Shown here: piece after piece, positions 7,918-15,191 of the stretch
How positions within the stretch are numbered: the first letter of the stretch is position 1
Layout: each line of letters starts with the position of its first letter
Assembly: GCF_028613635.1 (NCBI RefSeq)
Contig: NZ_JAQRMY010000001.1
Location: 1,034,331-1,098,330 of the forward strand
Reading direction: 5' to 3'
DNA from: Devosia sp. ZB163
Lineage (GTDB): Bacteria > Pseudomonadota > Alphaproteobacteria > Rhizobiales > Devosiaceae
Length of the DNA: 64,000 bases
The notes under the pieces: model-generated
What the model saw: the letters and a program-made list of their open reading frames with translations, nothing else
Database searches by the model: none
Told to the model about the DNA's origin: nothing
Translations under genes and position numbers: made by a program

Positions 7918-8024
7918 TTCGGCCTGCTCGTCGTCGAGCTCCAGGGGCGCTGAACCAGACATTTGTCCACTGGCGCCCCGACGCCTGGCCGACTATGACT
8001 ACCATACCAGATTGAGGAGGCACC

Positions 8025-8522
8025 ATGTACGATACCTTCAACGGTTCGACCCACCCGCTTGCGCCCAGGGAAATCGCCATCACCGCGGTCCCCGAGGACG
8101 AGCGCGTCTGGGTGCCGCAGGCCGAAGGCGTCTGGTTCCGCCCGCTCTTTCTCAACACGCTGCAGGGCCAGTGGTGCAACCTGCTGCGCGTCCGCCGCGC
8201 CGGCATCCTCAGCCGGCACCTCCATCCCCAGCCCGTCCACGGCTATGTCATCAAGGGCCGCTGGCACTATCTCGAGCATGACTGGGTCGCCGAGACCGGC
8301 TCCTATGTCTTCGAGCCGCCGGGCGAGATCCACACCCTCACCGTCCCCGAGGACACGCCCGAGATGATCACCTTCTTCAACATCTCCGGCTGCATGGTCT
8401 ACCTCGACAAGGACAACAAGCAGATCGGCTTCGAGGACGTCTTCACCAAGATCGACATGTGCCGCCGGCACTACACCAAGGTCGGCCTCGGCGCCGACTA
8501 CGTCGATCAGTTCATACGCTAG
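8025..8522 (+). CDS. Cupin protein, 2,4'-dihydroxyacetophenone dioxygenase-like
   Basis: A 165-residue single-domain cupin preceded by a consensus AGGAGG. Its metal-site motif reads HLHPQPVHGYVIKGRW, with a later EPPGEIHTLTV for the fourth histidine. The relatives I recognise are annotated as 2,4'-dihydroxyacetophenone dioxygenase-family cupins, but most are uncharacterised and the real substrate is unknown. The gene sits between a sugar dehydrogenase and an SDR, which favours a role in carbohydrate breakdown over aromatic cleavage (inference). Confidence 0.75.
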   Translation: MYDTFNGSTHPLAPREIAITAVPEDERVWVPQAEGVWFRPLFLNTLQGQWCNLLRVRRAGILSRHLHPQPVHGYVIKGRWHYLEHDWVAETGSYVFEPPGEIHTLTVPEDTPEMITFFNISGCMVYLDKDNKQIGFEDVFTKIDMCRRHYTKVGLGADYVDQFIR

Positions 8523-8532
8523 CAACTGCCTG

Positions 8533-8630
8533 ACCTCTCCCCTCGGGGAGAGGTGCGCTGTGGCAGGATCGTGCCTCTGCACCACCTCTCCCTCGGGGGA
8601 GAGGTCGCCGCGTAGCGGCGGATGAGGGGG
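8533..8630. repeat. GC-rich palindromic intergenic repeat, two units
   Basis: Two imperfect copies of a 22-bp hairpin, ACCTCTCCC to GGGAGAGGT (8533-8554 and 8584-8605), are followed by a CGCCGCG/CGGCG hairpin and a GATGAGGGGG tail. The layout matches abundant short palindromic repeats scattered between genes in rhizobial-type genomes. Related units occur at 22139, 27401, 28107, 29665 and 35067. Confidence 0.75.
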
Positions 8631-8649
8631 CCTCAACGGAGCATCTCAT

Positions 8650-9378
8650 ATGAGCACCTGGGCATCCGAATTCTTCACCGGCAAGACCGTCGTCATCACC
8701 GGCGGCACCTCGGGCATCGGCCAGGGCATCGGGCAGGCCTTCGCTGATGCGGGCGCCATCGTCCATGTCACCGGCGCCACCCAGGTCGAGGTCGAAGCCG
8801 GCGCCCAGGCCGAGCCGCGCTTCCGCTACACCCAGCTCGATGTCCGCAACAGCGAGCAGGTCGCCGAGTACGCCGCCGACTTCGTGAAGGTCGACGTCCT
8901 CATCAACTGCGCCGGCGTCAACCTGCGCGCCGCCGAGCACACGGTCGAAGGCTTCGAGACCGTCATCGACATCAACCTCAACGGCTCGATGCGCACCGCC
9001 TATGCCTTCCGCGGCAAGCTCTTCGGCGGCGCGGTGCTGAACATCGGCTCGATGTTCTCGTTCTTCGGTGCGCCCCACGCCCCGGCCTATTCCGCCAGCA
9101 AGCACGCCGTGGCGGGCCTCACCAAGTCGCTCGCGGCCGCCCTCGCCAAGGAGAACATCCGGGTCAATGCGCTGGCCCCCGGCTGGATCGAGACCGCGAT
9201 GACCGCAGTTCCCCGCGCCAACGAAACCCGCAACGCCGAACTGATGGCCCGCACCCCGATGGGTCGCTGGGGCACGCCGGCCGATCTCGCGCCGGCCGCA
9301 CTCTTTCTCTGCTCGCCGCTCGCCGGCTTCATTACCGGCGCGGTCCTCCCCATCGACGGCGGCTACCTCGTCAACTGA
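8650..9378 (+). CDS. Short-chain dehydrogenase/reductase (SDR)
   Basis: A 242-residue classical SDR. It has the cofactor motif TGGTSGIG at 17-24, the NAG-type NCAG near 86-89, N111, and the catalytic S134, Y147 and K151 (YSASK). The C-terminal SPLAGFITGAVLPIDGGY is typical of sugar-alcohol or 3-oxoacyl-type SDRs. With the galactose dehydrogenase-like and cupin genes upstream it plausibly oxidises a sugar-derived alcohol; the substrate cannot be read from sequence. Its last 8 bp overlap the convergent DUF1772 gene. Confidence 0.85.
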   Translation: MSTWASEFFTGKTVVITGGTSGIGQGIGQAFADAGAIVHVTGATQVEVEAGAQAEPRFRYTQLDVRNSEQVAEYAADFVKVDVLINCAGVNLRAAEHTVEGFETVIDINLNGSMRTAYAFRGKLFGGAVLNIGSMFSFFGAPHAPAYSASKHAVAGLTKSLAAALAKENIRVNALAPGWIETAMTAVPRANETRNAELMARTPMGRWGTPADLAPAALFLCSPLAGFITGAVLPIDGGYLVN

Positions 9379-9838
9379 CGAGCGCCAGCATCAGGAGGAC
9401 GGTCGCGAGCAGCCCGGCGAGGCCGCGAAGCCGGTTCCAGCGCGTCCATTCGGTGAGGTAGTAGCCCCAGTAGGCGACGCCCTCGGTGCTGAGCTCGTTC
9501 ACCGATTTCAGCCGCTCGTTCATCGGCACGTTGCGCGACATGGTCACGCCGAGCAGCCCGACGATGTAGAGCAGCGCGCCGGCAGCCGCCCACAGGCTTC
9601 CCTTCTCGAGGAACACGCCGACGACGAGGACGAGCCCGAGCAGGGCCGTCCCCATCAGCGTGCCGAGGAACACCGGGTTCAGCACCCTCACGTTGATCGA
9701 GCGCATGGCGAGGATGCCGGCGATCGGCGGCTGCAGCTTCAGCGCCGGCATCACGATATTCGAGAAGGCGAAGAACGTGCCCCCCATCGTCGCAGCGCCG
9801 AGCGCCACGACGATGGTGAGGATGTCGATCCAGCTCAT
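9371..9838 (-). CDS. DUF1772 membrane protein
   Basis: A 155-residue integral membrane protein with about four hydrophobic helices: residues 7-27, 50-75, 80-97 and the C-terminal LAGLLATVLLMLALVS. Between helices it has the DUF1772 (anthrone oxygenase-like) pattern with NPVF, NVPMNE and WTRWNRLR. Function is unknown in most members. Its ATG overlaps the TGA of a truncated NAD(P)-binding gene (ATGA), so it was the second gene of an operon whose first gene is now broken and promoterless. How it is now transcribed is unclear. Confidence 0.8.
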   Translation of the reverse strand: MSWIDILTIVVALGAATMGGTFFAFSNIVMPALKLQPPIAGILAMRSINVRVLNPVFLGTLMGTALLGLVLVVGVFLEKGSLWAAAGALLYIVGLLGVTMSRNVPMNERLKSVNELSTEGVAYWGYYLTEWTRWNRLRGLAGLLATVLLMLALVS

Positions 9839-10038
9839 GCTGCCACTCTCCAGCTTCCCTTCGCCGCCGCAGCCTGAGCAAAGTCCGCGAAATCCCGCGG
9901 CGCACGACCGAGCGCGCGCTGAACGCCGTCGCCCAGCGACTCGTTCCCCCCGTCGAGCACCACCCCGAACAGTTCCGCGACCAGCTCGGTCGCGCCGGCA
10001 ATCGGCGACCGGTCGCTGCCGGTCAGCCGGTCGGTCTG
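9835..10038 (-). pseudogene. 5'-truncated NmrA/SDR-like NAD(P)-binding protein
   Basis: A 67-codon remnant read from the reverse strand, without start codon or promoter. It reads DRLTGSDRSPIAGATELV, then LDGGN, DGVQRALGRAPRDFADFA and GSW near the end. This is the C-terminal end of NmrA-type atypical SDRs, where GRxPRDFADYA..A..G.W is typical. The N-terminal Rossmann half is missing. The homology stops at about 10038, exactly where a different truncated gene begins on the other strand. It is coupled to the DUF1772 gene by ATGA. Confidence 0.65.
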
Positions 10039-10040
10039 GT

Positions 10041-10181
10041 GGCAACTCGGGCAACAGTTCCGGGCCCCATCTCCACATCCACGCGGTGCGCGCCGGAAGG
10101 GGCGGTGTCATGCAGGGCGACCCGGTCGCCCTAACGTTCGGCGGCGTGTTTCCCGTCCGTGGGACCATCATCCGGACCTGA
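10041..10181 (+). pseudogene. 5'-truncated M23 metallopeptidase fragment
   Basis: A 46-codon remnant beginning GNSGNSSGPHLHIHA. The GNSGNSSGPHLHxH core is the zinc-site end of the LytM/M23 peptidase domain. It is followed by GDPVALTFGGVFPVRGT and a stop at 10179-10181. The rest of the peptidase domain, the signal sequence and the promoter are missing. Its break point abuts that of the NmrA-like remnant on the opposite strand. The 3' end overlaps the end of the convergent exported-protein gene by 51 bp. Confidence 0.7.
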
Positions 10182-10664
10182 GGGCACCCGCGGCGCGCAG
10201 AAGAACAGCGCCTGGTTGATCGCATGGAGCGATCCCGAAAGCGGAATGCCGTTGGTGGGCAGTTCCGGTCCCGCCTTGGGATCGAGATAGGCCACGCCGC
10301 CATTCTTGATCGCCTCGATCACCTCGGTGACGTCCCCGGCAAGCTTGGCGTGGTAGGGCGCGCCGTCCGCCTTCGCGTCCACCTCGAAGCCCGCTTCGCG
10401 GTCGATGTCGATGCGCCAGCGGCCCGCATCCCCACCCGGCCGGCTGGTGTGGAGGTGCACGCCGACGGTGTAGTCGTCCTCGCACCGCACCGCGATGCAG
10501 GCAAAGCTCTGCGGCGTGGAGTTGTAGGCGCAGCCCAGCGTCGCCCGGTCGCCCTCGCCATCGAACGGCGAATAGTGCCAGCCCTGCTCCTGTGCCGAAG
10601 CAGGCAGCGCGAGGGTGGCGAAGGTCACCGCCACCCAGCCGATCCGCGAGCCGCCAGTCCTCAC
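10131..10664 (-). CDS. Exported hypothetical protein (177 aa)
   Basis: A GTG at 10664 overlaps the TGA of the aldo/keto reductase upstream (GTGA). The N-terminus VAVTFATLALPASAQEQ is a signal peptide cut near residue 25. The mature part has four or more cysteines (GCAYN, ACIAVRC, FFCAP), suggesting disulphides in the periplasm. The body around HLHTSRPGGDAGRW shows no family I recognise. Co-transcription with the aldo/keto reductase is likely from the overlap, but a shared function is not implied. Confidence 0.68.
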   Translation of the reverse strand: MRTGGSRIGWVAVTFATLALPASAQEQGWHYSPFDGEGDRATLGCAYNSTPQSFACIAVRCEDDYTVGVHLHTSRPGGDAGRWRIDIDREAGFEVDAKADGAPYHAKLAGDVTEVIEAIKNGGVAYLDPKAGPELPTNGIPLSGSLHAINQALFFCAPRVPSGPDDGPTDGKHAAER

Positions 10665-11608
10665 TTGCCTGCTTCCGTGAGCTCCTCGAGGTCTTCCTCG
10701 CCGAGCGTCAGCCGCGCGCCGCGCGCGAGGCTCTTTACCTGTTCCACCGAGGTTGCCGAGGCGATCGGCGCCGCGACGCCCGGCTGCGCCGCCACCCAGG
10801 CGAGCGCGATCTCGCTCAGCGCCGCCCCCGTCCGCGCCGACACCTTGTCCAGCGCCGCGAGGATGCGGAAGCCCCTGTCGTTGAAATAGTTGTCCACCAC
10901 GCCCTTGCCGCGCGGGCTCTTGGCCGCATCCGCCGGCACCCGGTACTTGCCGGTGAGGAACCCTCGCGCCAGCCCGAAATAATGGATGCCCGACACCTCT
11001 TCGGTCACGCACAGTTCCTGCAGCGCGCCCGAGAACTTCTCGCGCGAGTAGAGGTTGAACTCGTTCTGGATCGTCTCGTAGCGGGCAAAGCCGCGGCGCC
11101 TGGAGATTTCCAGCGCTTCGCCGAGCAGCGCCACATCGTGGTTGGACGTGCCGATCGAGCGCACCTTGCCGGCCTTGACCAGCCGGTCATGCGCCTCGAG
11201 CGTTTCCTCCTGCGGCGTGTTCGGATCGGGCCAGTGGCTCTGGTAGAGGTCGATATAGTCCGTCTGCAGCCGCTTCAGCGAATGCTCGACCTCCTCGATG
11301 ATCCACTTGGCGCTGAGGTCGCGATGGCCCTGGCCCATGTCCGAGCCGACCTTGGTGAAGACCAGCACCTTGTCGCGATTGCCCCGCGCCTTGATCCAGC
11401 GACCGATGATCTTCTCGCTCTCGCTGTCATTGCCCGGGATCCAGCGCGAATAGGAGTCCGCGGTGTCGATGGCGGTGAAGCCCTCGGCGACATAGGCGTC
11501 GAGGATGTCGAACGAGGTCTTTTCGTCGACGGTACCGCCGATGACATTGGTGCCCAGCACCAGCGGGTCGATGAAAAGCTCCGAGCGGCCGAGGCGGCGC
11601 TTGGTCAT
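10661..11608 (-). CDS. Aldo/keto reductase
   Basis: A 315-residue TIM-barrel NADPH oxidoreductase with the full catalytic tetrad D48, Y53, K86 and H125 (DTADSY, FTKVG, YQSHWPD). It belongs to the YghZ/IolS-like group with the C-terminal cofactor segment GVAAPIASATSVEQ. Such enzymes reduce aldehydes or ketosugars; the substrate is not predictable here. It heads a two-gene run with the exported protein gene downstream, overlapping it by GTGA. Confidence 0.88.
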   Translation of the reverse strand: MTKRRLGRSELFIDPLVLGTNVIGGTVDEKTSFDILDAYVAEGFTAIDTADSYSRWIPGNDSESEKIIGRWIKARGNRDKVLVFTKVGSDMGQGHRDLSAKWIIEEVEHSLKRLQTDYIDLYQSHWPDPNTPQEETLEAHDRLVKAGKVRSIGTSNHDVALLGEALEISRRRGFARYETIQNEFNLYSREKFSGALQELCVTEEVSGIHYFGLARGFLTGKYRVPADAAKSPRGKGVVDNYFNDRGFRILAALDKVSARTGAALSEIALAWVAAQPGVAAPIASATSVEQVKSLARGARLTLGEEDLEELTEAGK

Positions 11609-11685
11609 TTGCAGTCTCCAGTAGCGTGCATGAGGAACGTGGGCGGGACGGGGACGCTAGCGCCGCTCCCCTCTATTGCCAAGCG

Positions 11686-12252
11686 CTATCCGGAATGGCC
11701 GGCGCAGGCCGGTATCTCCGCCCCCTGCAGCACGGCGTTGAGCGGCTGGTTGCTGAGCAGCGGCGATAGCCCCGTGGCGCCCGGCAACGCGACCAGCGCC
11801 GATACCGTGGTCTTCGCCGGGTTGATTTCGGCCGTGCGGCAGAGGCGCGGGCTCAGCGAGATCGAGAACGCGTTGTTGCCCGGCGGCAGCCCCCGCGCCC
11901 AGGCCTGGGCCTCGCGGATCGCCTGCTTGTCGGCGTCCGAGAAGCCGAACAGGTAGTAGTTCCGCTCCCCCGACGGCGGCGGCAGCGTGCCGGCCAGCTC
12001 GTCTGCATCGGCCGCGACCAGTTTCGCCTCGATATGCTTTGCGCCGCTCGCGGGCGTGGTGATGTCGAAGCTCAGCGTCGAGGCGCCCTGCGCCGGCTCG
12101 AGCTCGGGCGGCAGGTCGAAGGCGAGCAGGAGGCTCGCGACGTCGTCGTTGAGATAGTCGAGGGTCCTCAGCTTCCCCGCCGTGCCGATGGGGATCGAGG
12201 AGCACCCGACGAGCGCGGTGACTACCAGGATCGCGGCAACCAGACGGATCAC
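11686..12252 (-). CDS. Lipoprotein of unknown function (188 aa)
   Basis: A GTG start at 12252 is preceded by GGGAGGAA. The N-terminus VIRLVAAILVVTALVGCSS contains a lipobox, LVGC, so the protein should be acylated at that cysteine and anchored in the outer membrane or inner-membrane periplasmic face. The mature domain, about 170 residues, has a TLSFDITTPASGAKHIEAKL segment and a cysteine pair near the end (LCRTAE, IPACAGH). I do not recognise the family. A longer reading to 12372 would place the lipobox internally and is rejected. Confidence 0.75.
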   Translation of the reverse strand: MIRLVAAILVVTALVGCSSIPIGTAGKLRTLDYLNDDVASLLLAFDLPPELEPAQGASTLSFDITTPASGAKHIEAKLVAADADELAGTLPPPSGERNYYLFGFSDADKQAIREAQAWARGLPPGNNAFSISLSPRLCRTAEINPAKTTVSALVALPGATGLSPLLSNQPLNAVLQGAEIPACAGHSG

Positions 12253-12324
12253 TTGTTCCTCCCTACCCGAAGCGAGCTTCCGATCCCTACCGGATTCCCG
12301 CCGCTCGGGAAACGGCGCAGCAAG

Positions 12325-12355
12325 AAGCCCCGCGGGCAAGTGCCGCGCGGGGCTT
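12325..12355 (-). terminator. Terminator hairpin after the alpha/beta hydrolase gene
   Basis: A perfect 10-bp stem, AAGCCCCGCG (12325-12334) with CGCGGGGCTT (12346-12355), has an 11-nt loop. It lies 28 bp past the hydrolase stop on the minus strand. The run after the stem, CTTGCTG, is only mildly T-rich. Confidence 0.65.
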
Positions 12356-12383
12356 GGGGCAGTCTCGGTCATCGGTCAGCCAG

Positions 12384-13217
12384 TCAGTGGATAGCGGCCG
12401 GCTTGGTGACTTCATTGGCCCAGTCGAGGGCGTAGTTGGCGACTTCTTCCCAGCCCTTCTCGCCGGCGAGGAAATGCGAGCGGTCGGGGAACTGGTGGAA
12501 GTCGGTCCGGGCCGGCGCCTTCTTCTGGAGATTGTAGACCGCCTTGGCGAGGTACGGCGTCACCGTGCGGTCATGCTCGGCCACCATCACCAGCAGCGGC
12601 TGCTTGCGCTCCCTGACCTTGACGCCGGTGCCGATCATCCCGGCGGCCTGGTAGAAGATGTTGGTCGGGGTCGGCACCACATAGGCGTCATAGGCGGCCG
12701 TCTGTTCGCCGGCCGGAACCGTGTTGGCGAAGTTCTTGGCAAAGCCGTCGCGGGTGATCGTGTGGGTATGGCCGGGGCCGGCAAAGATGGGCGGCAGGGC
12801 GGCGAGCAGCGAAACCGGGCCGGGCAGGGCGCCGGCCACCGGGCCGGGGTCCATCGCGATGGCGGCAACGCCGTAGCCGCGGTCGAGCAGCAGCTGCGTG
12901 ATCAGCCCGCCCATCGAGTGCCCGATGATCAGCGGCTGCTCGTCGAGGCCATCGATGATCTTGGCGTAGTGGTCGACGATCTTGCCGAAGGTCAGCGTGC
13001 CGATCCGCTTGTCGGGGTTGGCGCGGAGCGCGGCAGGGTCGGCGTCGAGGAACGGCCAGGCCGGAGCCAGCGTCTTGTAGCCCGCGGCCTCGAACACCGA
13101 GCGGAACTTGTCCCAGCTCGAGGTGTGCATCCAGGCGCCGGTGATGAAGAGAACAGTCTTGGTCGCGGCGGCATTGGCGGCGGCGACCTGGGCGGCGGTC
13201 TCAAGGTTGGTGCTCAT
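12384..13217 (-). CDS. Alpha/beta hydrolase
   Basis: A 277-residue alpha/beta hydrolase with the nucleophile elbow GHSMGG (S101) and an oxyanion-region motif FITGAWMHTSSWD near 24-36. An acid residue lies in VAEHDRTV, and the catalytic histidine is probably in FPDRSHFL. It is cytosolic and has no signal peptide. The gene is divergent from an OhrR-type regulator, and the 163-bp spacer is packed with GCGAT/ATCGC palindromes over plausible promoters, so it is probably the regulator's target. The substrate is unknown; an oxidised lipid or ester is a guess from the regulator type. Confidence 0.85.
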   Translation of the reverse strand: MSTNLETAAQVAAANAAATKTVLFITGAWMHTSSWDKFRSVFEAAGYKTLAPAWPFLDADPAALRANPDKRIGTLTFGKIVDHYAKIIDGLDEQPLIIGHSMGGLITQLLLDRGYGVAAIAMDPGPVAGALPGPVSLLAALPPIFAGPGHTHTITRDGFAKNFANTVPAGEQTAAYDAYVVPTPTNIFYQAAGMIGTGVKVRERKQPLLVMVAEHDRTVTPYLAKAVYNLQKKAPARTDFHQFPDRSHFLAGEKGWEEVANYALDWANEVTKPAAIH

Positions 13218-13266
13218 TTCAATCTCCCGTTGAAAGTGCTCATCGCGTCTCTGCGATGTCGATTAG

Positions 13267-13278
13267 ATCGCATGCGAT
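13267..13278. promoter_or_regulatory. Operator-like palindrome in the hydrolase promoter
   Basis: ATCGCATGCGAT is a perfect 12-bp palindrome within a cluster of GCGAT/ATCGC half-sites (about 13251-13279). On the minus strand it lies between a TTGCGA -35-like box and an ATCTAA -10-like box, spacing about 18 bp, so a bound repressor would cover the hydrolase promoter. Confidence 0.5.
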
Positions 13279-13327
13279 TGAAATGGTCGCAACGCACGAG
13301 GATGCATGGCTGCCATGCATGCATCGC

Positions 13328-13356
13328 TTGCGATTTAATCGCATACGTCCTATATA
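13328..13356 (+). promoter_or_regulatory. Promoter with overlapping operator for the OhrR-type gene
   Basis: TTGCGA (13328-13333), 17 bp, TATATA (13351-13356) makes a good sigma70-type promoter 24 bp before the regulator's ATG. The near-perfect palindrome GCGATTTAATCGC (13330-13342) overlaps the -35 and spacer, consistent with autorepression. Confidence 0.55.
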
Positions 13357-13379
13357 GAAGGCACGACTGGAGACGTCAG

Positions 13380-13832
13380 ATGGACAAGAAACAAATCGCC
13401 GGGCAGCTCAAGCTGGACGCGCTGCTCTGCTTTTCGGCCTATTCGCTGAGTCACGCATTCAGCCGGTTCTACCGGCCCATGCTGGACAAGCTCGGCCTGA
13501 CCTACCCGCAGTTCATCGTGATGATGGTGCTGTGGGAACGCGGCAAGATCACGATGAAGAAACTGACCGATCTCGTGATGCTGGAATCGAACACGCTGAC
13601 CCCGCTCCTCAAGAAGCTCGAGGCCGCCGGCCTCGTCAACCGCACCCGCAACAAGGCCGACGAGCGCGTCCTCGACGTCGAGATCACCGAAGCCGGCCTC
13701 AAGCTCAAGGAGGAGGGCCAGCTCGCCGCCGTCGAACTGGCCCTCGCCAGCGGCGAAGACCTCGACGGCGTCATCGAGATGCAGCAGCGCATGTCCAGGA
13801 TGCGCGACAGCGTCCGCGCGAAGCTTGAGTAG
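13380..13832 (+). CDS. MarR/OhrR-family peroxide-sensing regulator
   Basis: A 150-residue winged-helix MarR protein of the OhrR branch. It carries the peroxide-sensing cysteine C17 in LLCFSAYS and the OhrR signature GLTYPQFIVMMVLWE. OhrR represses organic-hydroperoxide defence genes and lets go of DNA when its cysteine is oxidised. No second conserved cysteine is obvious, so a 1-Cys type is likely. It normally regulates an Ohr peroxiredoxin; here the divergent neighbour is an alpha/beta hydrolase. The ATG at 13380 is chosen for the fit to family length. Confidence 0.85.
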   Translation: MDKKQIAGQLKLDALLCFSAYSLSHAFSRFYRPMLDKLGLTYPQFIVMMVLWERGKITMKKLTDLVMLESNTLTPLLKKLEAAGLVNRTRNKADERVLDVEITEAGLKLKEEGQLAAVELALASGEDLDGVIEMQQRMSRMRDSVRAKLE

Positions 13833-13899
13833 GTAGGCCTGACGTCGGCCGATGCCGACGGCATCCTCGCGGCAAGGGGCGTCGAGCGCCTGTGCGCGC

Positions 13900-14439
13900 C
13901 TACACCTGCTCCTCGCGGCCGCCGATCAGCGTCACCCGCATATCCCTCGCCACATAGACGCAGACGTCATCGGCCCAGACACTGCCGTCCGCCACCCCAA
14001 CCGGCAGCCTGCCCCGCCGGACCTGCCGCATGCTGACCTCGTAGCGGACGAGCTGCGTCTCCGGTGTGATCTGGCCGCGGAACTTCACCTCGCCGACGCC
14101 AGCCGCCCGCCCCTTGCCCGGCAAGCCGGACCAGCCCAGCCAGAACCCGATGATCTGCCACATGGCATCGAGCCCGAGGCACCCGGGCATCACCGGATCG
14201 CCCGGGAAATGGCAGGCGAAGAACCAGAGCTCCGGCGTGATCGCCAGCTCCCCGACAACATGACCCTTCCCGTACTCGCCGCCATCGAGGCTGATGGCGG
14301 TGATCCGGTCCATCATCAGCATCGGCGGCGCCGGCAGCTGCGCATTCCCGGGACCGAAATAGCCGCCCGCAGCGGACTGGAGCAGGTCGCCCCTCTCATA
14401 GGCAGGCTGCGGGCGGTGGAAGTCTAGCGGCGTCGGCAT
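13900..14439 (-). CDS. fabA: FabA-type 3-hydroxyacyl-ACP dehydratase
   Basis: A 179-residue hot-dog-fold dehydratase with FabA spacing of catalytic residues: H77 in [15 protein letters not shown] and D91 in LGLDAMWQ, 14 residues apart as in E. coli FabA. FabA dehydrates 3-hydroxydecanoyl-ACP and isomerises the product, the branch point to unsaturated fatty acids. The usual fabB partner is not adjacent. Instead the gene lies 34 bp downstream of a TetR regulator on the same strand, probably in one transcript. Confidence 0.88.
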   Translation of the reverse strand: MPTPLDFHRPQPAYERGDLLQSAAGGYFGPGNAQLPAPPMLMMDRITAISLDGGEYGKGHVVGELAITPELWFFACHFPGDPVMPGCLGLDAMWQIIGFWLGWSGLPGKGRAAGVGEVKFRGQITPETQLVRYEVSMRQVRRGRLPVGVADGSVWADDVCVYVARDMRVTLIGGREEQV

Positions 14440-14473
14440 GGCTGGTAGTCCCGTCTGTCAGGGTGAGGATGCG

Positions 14474-15049
14474 TCACGCCACCGGGCGCAGCGCCGCGGC
14501 GATGAAGCTCCAGATCTCGTCGGTAAGCGCAGCCGGATCGGGCCGTGGCTCGCGGGTGAGGGCGCCCAGCACGGCCTGCCGGACGGCCCCGATCATCATG
14601 GCGATGGTCAGTGCGGCATCGAGGTCCGGCCTCACGATGCCGTCGCGCTGCGCCGCCCGGATCATCCCCTCGCCGTCGGCAAGCTGCCGGCTGGTAAAGG
14701 CAGTCTCGACATCGAGCACCTCGGGCGACCGGCTCAGCGCACCAACCACCAGCGGCGCAAACGGATGCGCATAGTGGAACGCCACATAAGCCCCGATCCG
14801 CGCCTTCTCCCGCTCGGCCCAGCTGCCCGAAGGCAGCCTGGCATTGGTGAACGCCGCGGCATCCAGCTGCTCGTAGAACGCCTCGACCACCGCCGCGATC
14901 AGCCCGCTCTTCGAGCCGAAATGGTGATAGGCGAGCCCCACCGACACCTTCGCCCGCCGCGCCACCGCCTGCATCTCGAGGTGCCCATGCCCCCCGATCA
15001 GCTCCGCCTCCGCCGCCCCGATCAGCCGCTCCCGTGTGTTGGTACTCAA
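14474..15049 (-). CDS. TetR-family transcriptional regulator
   Basis: A TetR/AcrR regulator of about 191 residues. The N-terminal helix-turn-helix is RRAKVSVGLAYHHFGSKSGL, and the C-terminal ligand domain is variable. I prefer the TTG at 15049, with GGGGA about 5 bp upstream; a GTG at 15061 is also in frame. The longer reading from 15118 would translate through a perfect 18-bp palindrome at the promoter, so it is rejected. It is followed by fabA 34 bp later, recalling the TetR-type FabR of E. coli, which represses fabA and fabB. That analogy is inference. Confidence 0.8.
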   Translation of the reverse strand: MSTNTRERLIGAAEAELIGGHGHLEMQAVARRAKVSVGLAYHHFGSKSGLIAAVVEAFYEQLDAAAFTNARLPSGSWAEREKARIGAYVAFHYAHPFAPLVVGALSRSPEVLDVETAFTSRQLADGEGMIRAAQRDGIVRPDLDAALTIAMMIGAVRQAVLGALTREPRPDPAALTDEIWSFIAAALRPVA

Positions 15050-15065
15050 GGCAGTCCCCACATCC

Positions 15066-15106
15066 TGAATTGAATTCAATTCAAACGAGCGCGACGGAAA
15101 TGTCAA
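15066..15106 (-). promoter_or_regulatory. TetR gene promoter with overlapping operator palindrome
   Basis: TGAATTGAATTCAATTCA (15066-15083) is a perfect 18-bp palindrome just upstream of the TetR start. On the minus strand TTGACA (15106-15101) stands 17 bp from TGAATT (15083-15078), so the palindrome covers the -10 region. This arrangement is expected for autorepression by the adjacent TetR protein. Confidence 0.6.
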
Positions 15107-15191
15107 GCGCGCCGGCATCGGCGCTTCGCTGCGACGGTATCAAGGCGTCGACACCGGTCGGAAGGAGGCGAGGGCGTGCCCGGGCCGGCCC

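Noticed and set aside
10131-11012. A longer form of the exported protein reading through the aldo/keto reductase region
   Set aside because: The upstream part is the antisense-like frame of the reductase gene. The GTG at 10664 gives a clean signal peptide and a stop/start overlap.
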